From Streptomyces caatingaensis (lineage in GTDB: Bacteria; Actinomycetota; Actinomycetes; Streptomycetales; Streptomycetaceae), in the NCBI RefSeq assembly GCF_001187435.1, contig NZ_LFXA01000017.1:186001-250000 (forward strand): DNA of 64,000 nucleotides, written 5' to 3'. The notes under the pieces were generated by a model. The model was not told the origin of the DNA. It ran no database searches and worked only from the letters and a program-made list of their open reading frames with translations. Both the position numbers and the translations under genes were made by a program. Numbering within the stretch: position 1 is the first letter of the stretch; each line of letters begins with the position of its first letter. Shown here in pieces: positions 19,150 through 27,990 of this stretch.

Positions 19150-21656
19150 TGCGCGCCCCGCTTTCCTGGCTGCGGGAATACGTCGACCTGCCCGCCGGCG
19201 AGACCGGCCGTGACGTGCAGGCCAAGCTGGTGGCCGCCGGTCTGGAGGTCGAGCGCGTCGAGCAGCTCGGCGCCGACCTCACCGGCCCGCTGGCCGTCGG
19301 CAAGGTCCTCACCATCGAGGAGCTGGAGGGCTTCCGCAAGCCGATCCGCTTCTGCACCGTCGACGTCGGCACCGCCAACGGCACCGGCGAGCCGCAGGAG
19401 ATCGTCTGCGGCGCCCGCAACTTCGCCGTCGGCGACAAGGTCGTCGTGGCCCTGCCCGGCGCCGTCCTCCCCGGCGACTTCGCCATCGCCGAGCGCAAGA
19501 CCTACGGCCGGATGTCCCGCGGCATGATCTGCTCCGGCGACGAGCTGGGCATGGGCGACGACGGCTCGCACGGCATCATCGTCCTCCCGCCGGAGGCCGA
19601 GGTCGGCAGCGACGCCGTCGAGCTGCTGGAGCTGCGCGACGAGGTCCTCGACATCGCCGTCACCCCGGACCGCGGCTACTGCCTGTCCATGCGCGGCATC
19701 GCCCGCGAGACCGCCACCGCCTACGGGCTCCCGCTGCGCGACCCGGCCCTGCTGGACGTGCCCGCGCCCAACTCCTACGGCTACCCGGTCTCCGTCGCCG
19801 ACCCGGCCGGCTGCGACCGCTTCACCGCCCGCACCGTCACCGGCCTCGACCCCGAGGCGCGCTCCCCGATCTGGCTCCAGCGCCGGCTCCAGAAGGCCGG
19901 CATGCGCCCGGTCTCCCTCGCCGTCGACGTCACCAACTACGTGATGCTCGAACTGGGCCAGCCGCTGCACGCCTACGACCGCTCCCGCGTCACCGGGACC
20001 ATCGGCGTCCGCCGCGCCGAGCCCGGCGAGAAGCTGACCACCCTCGACGGCACCAAGCGCGTCCTGGACGCCGAGGACCTGGTCATCACCGACGACACCG
20101 GCCCCATCGGCCTGGCCGGCGTCATGGGCGGCGCGAACACCGAGATCGCCGACGCCGCCGAGGGGGGCAGCACCGAGGTCGTCATCGAGGCCGCGCACTT
20201 CGACGCCGTCTCCATCGCCCGCACCGCCCGCCGCCACAAGCTGTCCTCCGAGGCGTCCAAGCGCTTCGAGCGCGGTGTGGACCCGCAGGCGGCCTCCGCC
20301 GCCGCCCAGCGCACGGTGGACCTGCTGGTGCTGCTCGCCGGCGGCACCCCCGAGGCCGGCGTCACCGAGTTCGCCGCGCCCAGCGCCCCCCGCACCATCG
20401 CCGTGCGCGCCGACCACCCCGACAAGGTGGCCGGGGTCGAGTACGGCCGCGAGACCGTCGTCCGCCGCCTCCAGGAGGTCGGCTGCGACGTCTACGGGCA
20501 GGACGAGCTGATCGTCACCGTCCCCAGCTGGCGCCCCGACCTCACCGACCCCAACGACCTCGCCGAGGAGGTCATCCGGCTGGAGGGCTACGAGAGCCTG
20601 CCCTCCACCCTGCCCAAGCCGCCCGCCGGCCGCGGTCCGACCGCGCGCCAGCGGCTGCACCGCCGCGTCGGCCGCGCGCTGGCCGGCGCCGGCTACGTCG
20701 AGGCCCTCACCTACCCGTTCCTCGGCGACTGGGCCCTCGACCACCTGGGCCTGGAGGCCGACGACCCGCGCCGCCTGACCGTGCGCCTGCTCAACCCCCT
20801 CTCCGAGGCCGAGCCCGCGCTGCGCACCACCCTGCTGCCGGGGCTGTTCGCCGCGCTGCGCCGCAACGACAGCCGCGGCGAGCACGACCTGGCGCTCTTC
20901 GAGACCGGCCTCGTCTTCCGGCCGACCGGCGAGGAGCTCCCGGCCCACCGCCTGCCGGTGGACCGCCGTCCCACCGACGAGGAGATCGCCTCCCTGGACG
21001 CGGCCCTGCCGCACCAGCCGCGCCGCGCCGCCGTCGTCCTGGCCGGGGCGCGGGAGCGCGCCGGCTGGTGGGGCCCGGCCCGCCCGTCCTCCTGGGCGGA
21101 CGCCGTCGAGGCCGGCCGTACCGTCGCCCGCGAGGCCGGCGTCGAGCTGATCGTCCGCCAGGACCAGCAGGCGCCCTTCCACCCGGGCCGCTGCGCCGCG
21201 CTGCTCGCCGTGGTCGACGGCGAGGAGGTGCTCGTCGGCAACGCCGGTGAGCTCCACCCGCGCGTCATCAAGGCGTTCGGGCTGCCCGAGCGCACCTGCG
21301 CCATGGAGATCGAGCTGGACCGCCTGGAGAAGGCCGCCACCGGCCCGGTCGAGGCCCCGCGCATCTCCACCTTCCCGGTGGCCACCCAGGACGTCGCGCT
21401 CGTCGTCGACGCCTCGGTGCCGGCCGGCCAGGTCGAGGCCGCCCTGCGCTCCGGCGCCGGCGAACTCCTCGAATCCCTGCGGCTGTTCGACGTCTTCACC
21501 GGCGAACAGCTCGGTGAGGGCAAGAAGTCGCTGGCCTACGCGCTGCGCTTCCGCGCCGCCGACCGGACGCTGACCGCCGACGAGGCGTCCGCCGCCCGCG
21601 ACGCCGCGGTGGCCGCCGCCGTCGAGCGCACCGGCGCGGTGCTGCGCGGCGCGTAG
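19149..21656 (+). CDS. pheT: phenylalanyl-tRNA synthetase beta subunit
   Basis: 835 residues with full architecture: N-terminal RAPLSWLREYVDLPAG, EMAP/OB-type tRNA-binding domain (EEIVCGARNFAVGDKV), B3/B4 editing domain, B5 domain, and C-terminal anticodon-binding FDX domain (STFPVATQDVALVVD to LAYALRFRA). Removes mischarged Tyr-tRNA-Phe and binds the anticodon region. Overlaps pheS by one base, so expressed 1:1. Confidence 0.98.
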   Translation: MRAPLSWLREYVDLPAGETGRDVQAKLVAAGLEVERVEQLGADLTGPLAVGKVLTIEELEGFRKPIRFCTVDVGTANGTGEPQEIVCGARNFAVGDKVVVALPGAVLPGDFAIAERKTYGRMSRGMICSGDELGMGDDGSHGIIVLPPEAEVGSDAVELLELRDEVLDIAVTPDRGYCLSMRGIARETATAYGLPLRDPALLDVPAPNSYGYPVSVADPAGCDRFTARTVTGLDPEARSPIWLQRRLQKAGMRPVSLAVDVTNYVMLELGQPLHAYDRSRVTGTIGVRRAEPGEKLTTLDGTKRVLDAEDLVITDDTGPIGLAGVMGGANTEIADAAEGGSTEVVIEAAHFDAVSIARTARRHKLSSEASKRFERGVDPQAASAAAQRTVDLLVLLAGGTPEAGVTEFAAPSAPRTIAVRADHPDKVAGVEYGRETVVRRLQEVGCDVYGQDELIVTVPSWRPDLTDPNDLAEEVIRLEGYESLPSTLPKPPAGRGPTARQRLHRRVGRALAGAGYVEALTYPFLGDWALDHLGLEADDPRRLTVRLLNPLSEAEPALRTTLLPGLFAALRRNDSRGEHDLALFETGLVFRPTGEELPAHRLPVDRRPTDEEIASLDAALPHQPRRAAVVLAGARERAGWWGPARPSSWADAVEAGRTVAREAGVELIVRQDQQAPFHPGRCAALLAVVDGEEVLVGNAGELHPRVIKAFGLPERTCAMEIELDRLEKAATGPVEAPRISTFPVATQDVALVVDASVPAGQVEAALRSGAGELLESLRLFDVFTGEQLGEGKKSLAYALRFRAADRTLTADEASAARDAAVAAAVERTGAVLRGA

Positions 21657-21684
21657 CCGTGCGGCCGTGAACGGCAGTTGAGCC

Positions 21685-21716
21685 GAGGGGCGCCCCGGAC
21701 CACCGGGGCGCCCCTC
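21685..21716 (+). terminator. terminator of the pheST operon
   Basis: Perfect 14-bp stem GAGGGGCGCCCCGG / CCGGGGCGCCCCTC with loop ACCA, 28 bases after pheT. Confidence 0.85.
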
Positions 21717-21850
21717 GCGCATCCCACGCCCCTGGGGCCCCTTCCCCGCCGAGGGTCACTCAATGGGGTGGAAAACCGGGCACGGGCCGTTGCCCACGGG
21801 GGCGCGCTCGCGAGAATCGAGCGCGTCATCGCGCTAGGGGGAGCCACGGA

Positions 21851-22999
21851 ATGATCCGTACCAGGGCGGCGCGCCACCGGCACGGTGCGGTGCTCGTGCT
21901 GCCCGGGGTGTGGGTCGCCGCGGTGGTCACCTGGGAGCTGCTGAGCCCGCTCGGCACGCACTTCGTCCAGCTCCTCGCCGCCGCACCGGCCATCGCCTGC
22001 GCCGGCACCGGACGCCGCCAGTGCGTCCTGCTCGGCGGCGGCTGCGCGCTGTTCGCACTCGTCCCGCTGGGCCCCTCGGAACCGGGCGGCCCGGACGTAC
22101 GCCTCGGCACCTGCTGCGCCATCCTCGTCGTCGTCGCCGCGTCCTACCTCACCAGCCGCCGCGGCCTGCGGCTGACCCGCGAGGTGGAGCGCCTGCGCGA
22201 GATCGCCACCGCCACCCAGCACGCGCTGCTGCGCCCGCTCCCCGCGCGGCTCGACGGGCTGGCCCTGGCCGGCGGCCATCTCTCCGCGAGCGAGGGCGCC
22301 CTCGTCGGCGGCGACCTCTACGAGGCGCTCGCCACCCGGCACGGCGTCCGCGTCGTCATGGGCGACGTCCGCGGCCACGGGCTGCCCGCCCTCGCCACCG
22401 TCGCCGCCCTCCTCGGCAGCTTCCGCGAGGCCGCCTACGACGAGCCGTCGCTGCCGGGGGTACTGCGGCGCCTGGAGCGGGCCTTCCAGCGGCACCTGGG
22501 CGCCGGGGAACCGCCGCCCTCCGGCGAGGACTTCGCGACCGTCCTGCTGCTGGAGATCCGGCCCGGGACGGAGGTCGTCGCCCTCAACTGCGGCCATCCC
22601 TGGCCGCATCGGGTCGTGCGGGAGCCGGGCGGGGGTGCGCGGGCGCAGCTCCTCTGCGGGGACGATCCCCTGCCGCCGCTGGGCCTCTTCCCCCTGCCCG
22701 CCGAGCCGCCGGTGCGGGCCCTGGCCCGGCTGCTGCCCGGGGAGTTCCTCGTGCTGCACACGGACGGGGCGGAGGACGCGCGGGACCGCACGGGGGTCTT
22801 CTTCCCGTTCGCCCGCGCCCTGGCCGAGGCGGCCCGGGGCGCGGCCACGGGGCCCGCCGTGCTGGTGGACCGCGTCCGCGCCGCCCTGCTCCGCCACACG
22901 GGCGGAGCGCTGACCGACGACTTCGCCCTCCTCGCCCTCCGCAACGACCGCCCCCGCGCCCCCTTGGCCCTCCCCCCGGGCGAGCTGGCCCGGACGTAG
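21851..22999 (+). CDS. membrane-anchored SpoIIE/RsbU-type PP2C protein phosphatase
   Basis: 382 residues: two or three N-terminal membrane helices (about residues 12-75 and 90-105), then a PPM-type serine phosphatase domain with metal ligands in GGDLYE, MGDVRGHG, HTDGAEDARD and DDFALLAL. Such enzymes dephosphorylate anti-sigma antagonists in partner-switching pathways that Streptomyces uses in stress and development. No anti-sigma or antagonist gene is next to it. ATG 21851 follows GGGGGAGCCACGGA. Confidence 0.92.
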   Translation: MIRTRAARHRHGAVLVLPGVWVAAVVTWELLSPLGTHFVQLLAAAPAIACAGTGRRQCVLLGGGCALFALVPLGPSEPGGPDVRLGTCCAILVVVAASYLTSRRGLRLTREVERLREIATATQHALLRPLPARLDGLALAGGHLSASEGALVGGDLYEALATRHGVRVVMGDVRGHGLPALATVAALLGSFREAAYDEPSLPGVLRRLERAFQRHLGAGEPPPSGEDFATVLLLEIRPGTEVVALNCGHPWPHRVVREPGGGARAQLLCGDDPLPPLGLFPLPAEPPVRALARLLPGEFLVLHTDGAEDARDRTGVFFPFARALAEAARGAATGPAVLVDRVRAALLRHTGGALTDDFALLALRNDRPRAPLALPPGELART

Positions 23000-23077
23000 C
23001 GTGGCCCAACCCCTCCCCGGGAGGGGGCACCCCCACGGGCCCCACCGGGCCCCCACAAGCCAAGCCCCGCGCAGCGG

Positions 23078-23111
23078 TTCGCACCCCGTGCGAATCCGCT
23101 TCCGTTACGCT
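23078..23111 (+). promoter_or_regulatory. promoter with palindromic operator before the NsdA-like gene
   Basis: TTCGCAC-CCC-GTGCGAA (23078-23094), a perfect 7-bp inverted repeat, stands 11 bases ahead of a -10-like TACGCT (23106-23111). It covers the -35 region, so a bound protein would block transcription; autoregulation by the encoded protein is possible. Confidence 0.55.
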
Positions 23112-23141
23112 GAGTCCACCGAGCGCACACGGAGGGCGGCA

Positions 23142-24479
23142 ATGGAGCCCAACACTCTGCTCGACGCGATCCTGGACGAGGCGGGGATATCCCACGCCGG
23201 CCTGGCGGCGCACGTCAACGCGGCCGGCCGCGCCCGAGGTCTCGCGTTGCGCTACGAACACACCGCCGTGGCCCGCTGGTTGAAGGGCCAGCGCCCGCGC
23301 GGCCAGGTGCCCGACCTCATCTGCGAGGTCCTCGGCGAGCGCCTGCACCGGCCCCTGACCCTCGACGACATCGGCCTGGGCACCCCCGGCACCCCGCGCG
23401 TCCCCGGCACCCCCCTGTCCGGCTTCGTCGAGCGGGCCACCGCCCTGTGGCGCTCCGACGAGCAGCAGCGCGAGCACGTCGTCGCCGCCCCGGCCGTCAC
23501 CGGCACCCACGCCGTGATGCCCGTCTGGGAGTGGGAGAACCCGCCCGAGGACGCCGATGTCTCCCGGCGCGGCCTGACCCGCGTCTCGATGGAGGACATC
23601 GCCATGCTGCGCGCGGCCCGCACGCACTACGAGCAGATGTACCGGAAGGCCGGCGGCGTCGCCACCCGCGCCCGGGTCGTCGGCTTCCTCAACGCCGAGG
23701 CCGCCCCGCTGCTGCGCGGCAGCTACTCCGACGCCACCGGCCGCCAACTGCACCGCGCCACCGGCGGGTTGGTGGCGGTCGCCGGCATCTGCGCCTACGA
23801 CTCGGACGCGCACGGGCTGGCCCAGCGCTACTTCCACCAGGCGCTGCGCCTGGCGAAGGCCAGCGGTGACCGCGGCCTGGGCGCCTATGTGATCGCCCTG
23901 CTCGTCAACCAGTCCCTGTTCCTGGGGGAGTACCGGCAGGCCGTCGCCTTCGCGGAGTCGGCGCTGCGCTCCGGCGGACCCCATCTGACCCCGGCGCTCA
24001 CCGCCGACCTCTACGCGATGCAGGCCAAGGCGTACGCCCGGCTCGGGGACGGCGCCGGGGCGCTGGCCTGCATCCGCCGCGCGGAATCCGCCGCCGAGCG
24101 CATCCACCGGGGCCAGGAGCCCGCCGAGACCGGCTACGTCCAGCCGGGGCTGGTCAACGTCCAGGTGGCCGAGGCGCTGCTCAGCCTGGGGGACCTCGGA
24201 CCCGCCCGTGAGCACGCCGACCGGGCCGTCGACACCCCGGCCCACGACCGGGGCCGTGTCCACCGGCTCGCCATGCTCACGCACATCGAGCTGCGTCAGG
24301 GAGACGCGGACAAGGCGGTGGCCACCGCTCAGGAGATGACCGAGCAGGCGAGGGGCATGGAATCGCAGCGCTTACGCGACCGGCTCCGGGCGGTGCGGGA
24401 GCACCTGATCGAAAGCGGGTGCGCGGCCACCGCCGAGGCCGCCGAGATGATCGACGGGGCGCTGCGCGTGCCTCTGTGA
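23142..24479 (+). CDS. NsdA-like transcriptional regulator with TPR repeats
   Basis: 445 residues: an N-terminal HTH-like region (AILDEAGISHAGLAAHVNAAG, AVARWLKGQRPRG) and a long helical C-terminal part with tetratricopeptide-like repeats (LVAVAGICAYDSDAHGLAQR, LGAYVIALLVNQSLFLGEY, ALTADLYAMQAKAYARLGDG). This is the family of NsdA, negative regulator of Streptomyces differentiation, and of related sporulation-associated proteins; which paralogue this is cannot be told by eye. ATG 23142 has GGAGGGCGGCA upstream. A palindromic operator lies in its promoter. Confidence 0.85.
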   Translation: MEPNTLLDAILDEAGISHAGLAAHVNAAGRARGLALRYEHTAVARWLKGQRPRGQVPDLICEVLGERLHRPLTLDDIGLGTPGTPRVPGTPLSGFVERATALWRSDEQQREHVVAAPAVTGTHAVMPVWEWENPPEDADVSRRGLTRVSMEDIAMLRAARTHYEQMYRKAGGVATRARVVGFLNAEAAPLLRGSYSDATGRQLHRATGGLVAVAGICAYDSDAHGLAQRYFHQALRLAKASGDRGLGAYVIALLVNQSLFLGEYRQAVAFAESALRSGGPHLTPALTADLYAMQAKAYARLGDGAGALACIRRAESAAERIHRGQEPAETGYVQPGLVNVQVAEALLSLGDLGPAREHADRAVDTPAHDRGRVHRLAMLTHIELRQGDADKAVATAQEMTEQARGMESQRLRDRLRAVREHLIESGCAATAEAAEMIDGALRVPL

Positions 24480-24537
24480 GGACCCTTGTGAGGGCGACGC
24501 CCGGGTAGGTGGCCACCTCGGCGGAAGGTGGCAACAC

Positions 24538-25068
24538 GTGCGTTGGAAGAATCTCAAGGAACTGACCGTCTACGAGAACCGGTGGTTCCGGGTCAACCTC
24601 GCGGACGTCGAACTCCCCGACGGCCGGCATCTCGACCACTTCCTGATCCGGCTGCGCCCGGTCGCGGCCGCCACGGTGGTCAACGCGGCCAACGAGGTCC
24701 TGCTGCTGTGGCGGCACCGGTTCATCACCGACAACTGGGGCTGGGAGCTGGCCGCCGGGGTCGTCGAGGACGGCGAGGAGACCGCCCGGGCCGCCGCCCG
24801 GGAGATGGAGGAGGAGACCGGCTGGCGGCCGGGCCCGCTCAGGCACCTGATGTCCGTCGAGCCGTCCAACGGGCTCACCGACGCCCGGCACCACATCTAC
24901 TGGTCGGACGAGGCGGAGTACATCGGTGACCCGGAGGACGGCTTCGAGTCGGACCGCCGCGAGTGGGTGCCCCTCAAGCTCGTCCCGGACCTGATCGCGC
25001 GGGGCGAGGTGCCGGCCGCCAACATGGCGGCGGCCCTGCTCCTGCTGCACCACATCCGGCTCGGCTGA
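24538..25068 (+). CDS. NUDIX hydrolase
   Basis: 176 residues with a complete Nudix box fitting Gx5Ex7REUxEExGU (GVVEDGEETARAAAREMEEE then TGW, about residues 78-100). Sequence around it (FITDNWGWELAAG, MSVEPSNGLTDARHHIYW) resembles ADP-ribose/NDP-sugar pyrophosphatases. Hydrolyses a nucleoside diphosphate derivative in the cytosol. GTG at 24538 follows GCGGAAGGTGGCAACAC. 58 bases after the NsdA-like gene, so likely cotranscribed. Confidence 0.93.
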   Translation: MRWKNLKELTVYENRWFRVNLADVELPDGRHLDHFLIRLRPVAAATVVNAANEVLLLWRHRFITDNWGWELAAGVVEDGEETARAAAREMEEETGWRPGPLRHLMSVEPSNGLTDARHHIYWSDEAEYIGDPEDGFESDRREWVPLKLVPDLIARGEVPAANMAAALLLLHHIRLG

Positions 25069-25077
25069 ACCCGGTGG

Positions 25078-25335
25078 TCACCGGCCGGCGGCCTGCCAGA
25101 CGGCCAGCGCCAGGGCCGCCAGGCCGGTGAGCGCGGCGAGCGACGGCAGCGGCCACTTGTCGTGCTCCAACGCCCGTACCCGCTCGGTCATTTCGGTGAT
25201 CTCGCGCTCCGTCTGATCACTGCGCTGGGTGAGCAGGGCGAGGTGCCCGTCGATGCGGACGACGCCGACATCGACCCTGCGCCGGAGCTCCGCGAGCTCC
25301 CCCGACTTGGCGGCGTGCTCGGGATGGCTGGTCAC
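25078..25335 (-). CDS. small tail-anchored coiled-coil membrane protein
   Basis: 85 residues: a coiled coil (AELRRRVDVGVVRIDGHLAL to EITEMTERVRALEHD, heptad spacing) followed by a single C-terminal membrane helix (LPSLAALTGLAALALAVW). GTG at 25335 is chosen over an upstream ATG because GGAAGGAGT lies 8 bases before it. No family recognised. Topology suggests the coiled coil faces the cytoplasm. Confidence 0.7.
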   Translation of the reverse strand: MTSHPEHAAKSGELAELRRRVDVGVVRIDGHLALLTQRSDQTEREITEMTERVRALEHDKWPLPSLAALTGLAALALAVWQAAGR

Positions 25336-25492
25336 GGTCCGTACTCCTTCCGGGTCTTCCCCCGTGCTGGCTGACACGACGAGTCAACCGCGGGGAAGCC
25401 CGGGAAGGGAGCGTGTGCGGAGGGTGAGTTGGTGCCCTCCGCGCACACACCGTGTGAACGGGCCCGCGCGGCGGGGCCGTTCACCGCCGGGC

Positions 25493-26350
25493 TCAGTACG
25501 TGTAGAAGCCCGCCCCCGACTTGCGGCCCAGCCGGCCGGCGTCCACCATCCGCTGGAGCAGCGGGGGAGCGGCGTACAGCGGCTCCTTGTACTCGGCGTA
25601 CATGCTGTCCGCGACCGAGGCGACGGTGTCGAGGCCGATGAGGTCGGAGAGCTTGAGCGGGCCCATGGGGTGGGCGCAGCCCATCTCCATGCCGTTGTCG
25701 ATGTCCTCGCGGCTGGCGATGCCGGACTCGAACATCCGGATGGCGGAGAGCAGGTAGGGGATCAGCAGGGCGTTGACGATGAAGCCGGAGCGGTCCTGGG
25801 CGCGGATCGCGTGCTTGCCCAGTACCTTGCCGACGAGCTCCTCGGCGCGTGCCACGGTCTCCTGCGAGGTGGTGAGCGCGGGGATGAGCTCGACCAGCTT
25901 CTGCACCGGCGCCGGGTTGAAGAAGTGGATGCCGATGACCCGGTCCGGGCGCGAGGTGGCGACGGCCAGCCGGACGAGGGGGATGGAGGAGGTGTTGGAG
26001 GCCAGGATGGCGTCCTTGCGGGTGACGACCTGGTCGAGCACCTGGAAGATCTCGGTCTTGACCTGCTCGTTCTCCACGACGGCCTCGATGACCAGGTCGC
26101 GGTCGGCGAACTCGCCGAGGTCGGTGGTGAAGCTCAGCCGGCCGAGCGCCCCGTCGCGCTCCTCCTCGCTGATCTTGCCGCGCTCGGCGGCCTTGGCCAG
26201 GGAGTTGGTCAGCCGGGTGCGGCCCAGCTCCAGCCGGTCGCCGGTGGTCTCGGCGACCTTGACGTCCAGTCCGGACCGGGCACACACCTCCGCGATGCCC
26301 GCGCCCATCTGGCCGCAGCCGACCACTCCGACGCGTTCGATGTCGCTCAC
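25493..26350 (-). CDS. 3-hydroxybutyryl/3-hydroxyacyl-CoA dehydrogenase
   Basis: 285 residues, the family length. Rossmann motif GCGQMGAGIAE near the N-terminus, ASNTSSIP, the catalytic HFFNPAPVQKLVELI (His-Glu pair) and SGFIVNALLIPYL and HPMGPLKLSDLIGLD in the C-terminal helical domain. Oxidises (S)-3-hydroxyacyl-CoA with NAD in beta-oxidation, butanoate or phenylacetate catabolism. GTG at 26350 is 9 bases after AGAAAGGG. Stands alone between unrelated genes. Confidence 0.95.
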   Translation of the reverse strand: MSDIERVGVVGCGQMGAGIAEVCARSGLDVKVAETTGDRLELGRTRLTNSLAKAAERGKISEEERDGALGRLSFTTDLGEFADRDLVIEAVVENEQVKTEIFQVLDQVVTRKDAILASNTSSIPLVRLAVATSRPDRVIGIHFFNPAPVQKLVELIPALTTSQETVARAEELVGKVLGKHAIRAQDRSGFIVNALLIPYLLSAIRMFESGIASREDIDNGMEMGCAHPMGPLKLSDLIGLDTVASVADSMYAEYKEPLYAAPPLLQRMVDAGRLGRKSGAGFYTY

Positions 26351-26499
26351 AAACGTGCCCTTTCTGATCCTCGCCGACCGGCGGCGCGCCGATGCCCCGC
26401 CTCGGGGAGACGTTACTCCGCGTCCTGCCGTAAAGGGCGCCCCGGGGAGGGCATGCTGGGCGCTCGGGGTGTGACACATCCGACAAGGAGTGACCAGCA

Positions 26500-27753
26500 A
26501 TGGGACGTATGACGCGAAGACGGTTCACGGCGGCCGGCACCCTGGCGGCCGCGGCCTTCGCCCTGGACGTGCCGCGGGTGTCCGCGGACGGCCGGAGCGG
26601 CCGCGGCGAGCGGAAGGCCGCGGCCGGCACGGAGTTCCGCGGCATGTGGGCCGCGACCGTGGCCAACCTCGACTGGCCCTCGAAGCCGGGGCTCTCCCCG
26701 GACCGGCAGAAGCGCGAGCTGCGCGCGCTCTACGACGCGGCCCTCGCCCGGCGGCTCAACGTCGTCATCCTCCAGATCCGGCCGACCGCCGACGCCTTCT
26801 GGCCCTCGCGGTACGAGCCGTGGTCGGAGTACCTGACCGGCCGTCAGGGCCGCGACCCCGGCTGGGATCCGCTGGCGTTCGCCGTCCGCGAGGCCCACGA
26901 CCGGGATCTCCAGCTGCACGGCTGGTTCAACCCGTACCGCATCGCCAACCACACCGACCCCGGACGCCTCGTCCGCTCGCACCCGGCCCGCGTCCACCCC
27001 TCCTGGGCCGTCCCGTACGGCGGCAAGCTCTACTACAACCCCGGCCTGCCGGAGGTGCGCCGCTTCGTCCAGGACGCGATGCTGGACGCGGTCTGGCGCT
27101 ACGACCTCGACGGCGTCCACTTCGACGACTACTTCTACCCCTATCCCGTCGCGGGCAAGGAGTTCGACGACACGGCCGCCTGGCGCGAGCACGGCCGGGG
27201 CTTCCCCAGCCGGGCGGCCTGGCGGCGGGACAACATCGACCGGCTGGTGCGCGAGACGGGTGAGCGGATCAAGAGCCGCAGGAAACACGTGCGGTTCGGC
27301 GTCAGCCCGTTCGCCGTGTGGCGCAACAGGTCGACGGATTCCCGGGGTTCGGACACCCGGGCCGGGGTCCAGACCTACGACGACCTCTACGCGGACACCC
27401 GCACTTGGGTCCGCGAGGGGTGGATCGACTACATCGTCCCCCAGGTGTACTGGCACATCGGCAACTCCGCGGCCGACTACGCCAAGCTCGTCCCCTGGTG
27501 GGCGAAGACCGTGCGCGGCACGGGCGTCGACCTCTACGTCGGCGAGGCCCTCTACCGCCAGGGCGCCTCCGGTCAGCCCGCCCCCTGGCAGGACCCGGCC
27601 GAACTCTCCCGCCACCTCACGCTGGCCCGGCGCCACACCGAGGTGCGGGGGAACGTCTACTTCTCGGCCCGGCAGGTGGCCGACGACCCCGTCGGGGCGA
27701 TGGCGCGCGTGGTGCGGGACCACTATCCGCGCCGCGCGCGCCCGCCTCGCTGA
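26500..27753 (+). CDS. Tat-exported glycoside hydrolase-like protein (DUF187/GHL10)
   Basis: 417 residues. N-terminus RMTRRRFTAAG with a hydrophobic stretch is a twin-arginine signal. The domain FRGMWAATVANLDWPSK, HGWFNPYR, DLDGVHFDDYFYPYP and IDYIVPQVYWH is the GHL10/DUF187 TIM-barrel family related to YddW; conserved acids in FDDY may be catalytic. Expected substrate is a cell-envelope or environmental polysaccharide. ATG 26500 has AAGGAGTGACCAGCA before it; ATG 26509 is an alternative. Confidence 0.92.
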   Translation: MGRMTRRRFTAAGTLAAAAFALDVPRVSADGRSGRGERKAAAGTEFRGMWAATVANLDWPSKPGLSPDRQKRELRALYDAALARRLNVVILQIRPTADAFWPSRYEPWSEYLTGRQGRDPGWDPLAFAVREAHDRDLQLHGWFNPYRIANHTDPGRLVRSHPARVHPSWAVPYGGKLYYNPGLPEVRRFVQDAMLDAVWRYDLDGVHFDDYFYPYPVAGKEFDDTAAWREHGRGFPSRAAWRRDNIDRLVRETGERIKSRRKHVRFGVSPFAVWRNRSTDSRGSDTRAGVQTYDDLYADTRTWVREGWIDYIVPQVYWHIGNSAADYAKLVPWWAKTVRGTGVDLYVGEALYRQGASGQPAPWQDPAELSRHLTLARRHTEVRGNVYFSARQVADDPVGAMARVVRDHYPRRARPPR

Positions 27754-27762
27754 GCGTCGGTG

Positions 27763-27963
27763 TCAGGCGGTACCGGTCGCCTTGCGGTGGTCGACCACCG
27801 AGTCCGGGCCGGGGGACATGATCGTCTCGTGGCCGTTCTCCGCCCGGACCCGGTACGGCGGGTTCCCGTCGCGGCCCAGCACCTCGACGATCTCCACGAC
27901 GTGGTCCTTCTGCCCGACGATCCTGCCGTGCACGACCAGTTTGTCGCCCTTGCTCGCATGCAT
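27763..27963 (-). CDS. DUF1918 family protein
   Basis: 66 residues, small beta-barrel: MHASKGDKLVVHGRIVGQ, EVLGRDGNPPYRVRAENGHE, ending in SPGPDSVV. This is the DUF1918 pattern common and multicopy in Streptomyces. ATG 27963 preferred because GAAAGGGG lies 8 bases upstream; a longer in-frame ATG at 27981 would include that sequence. Function unknown. Confidence 0.9.
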   Translation of the reverse strand: MHASKGDKLVVHGRIVGQKDHVVEIVEVLGRDGNPPYRVRAENGHETIMSPGPDSVVDHRKATGTA

Positions 27964-27990
27964 CGGCGGTGCCCCTTTCATCAGGTCTCT

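Noticed and set aside
18885..21722. 945-codon minus-strand frame opposite pheT
   Set aside because: No recognisable domain, highly Gly/Ala/Val-rich, explained by GC skew of pheT codons.
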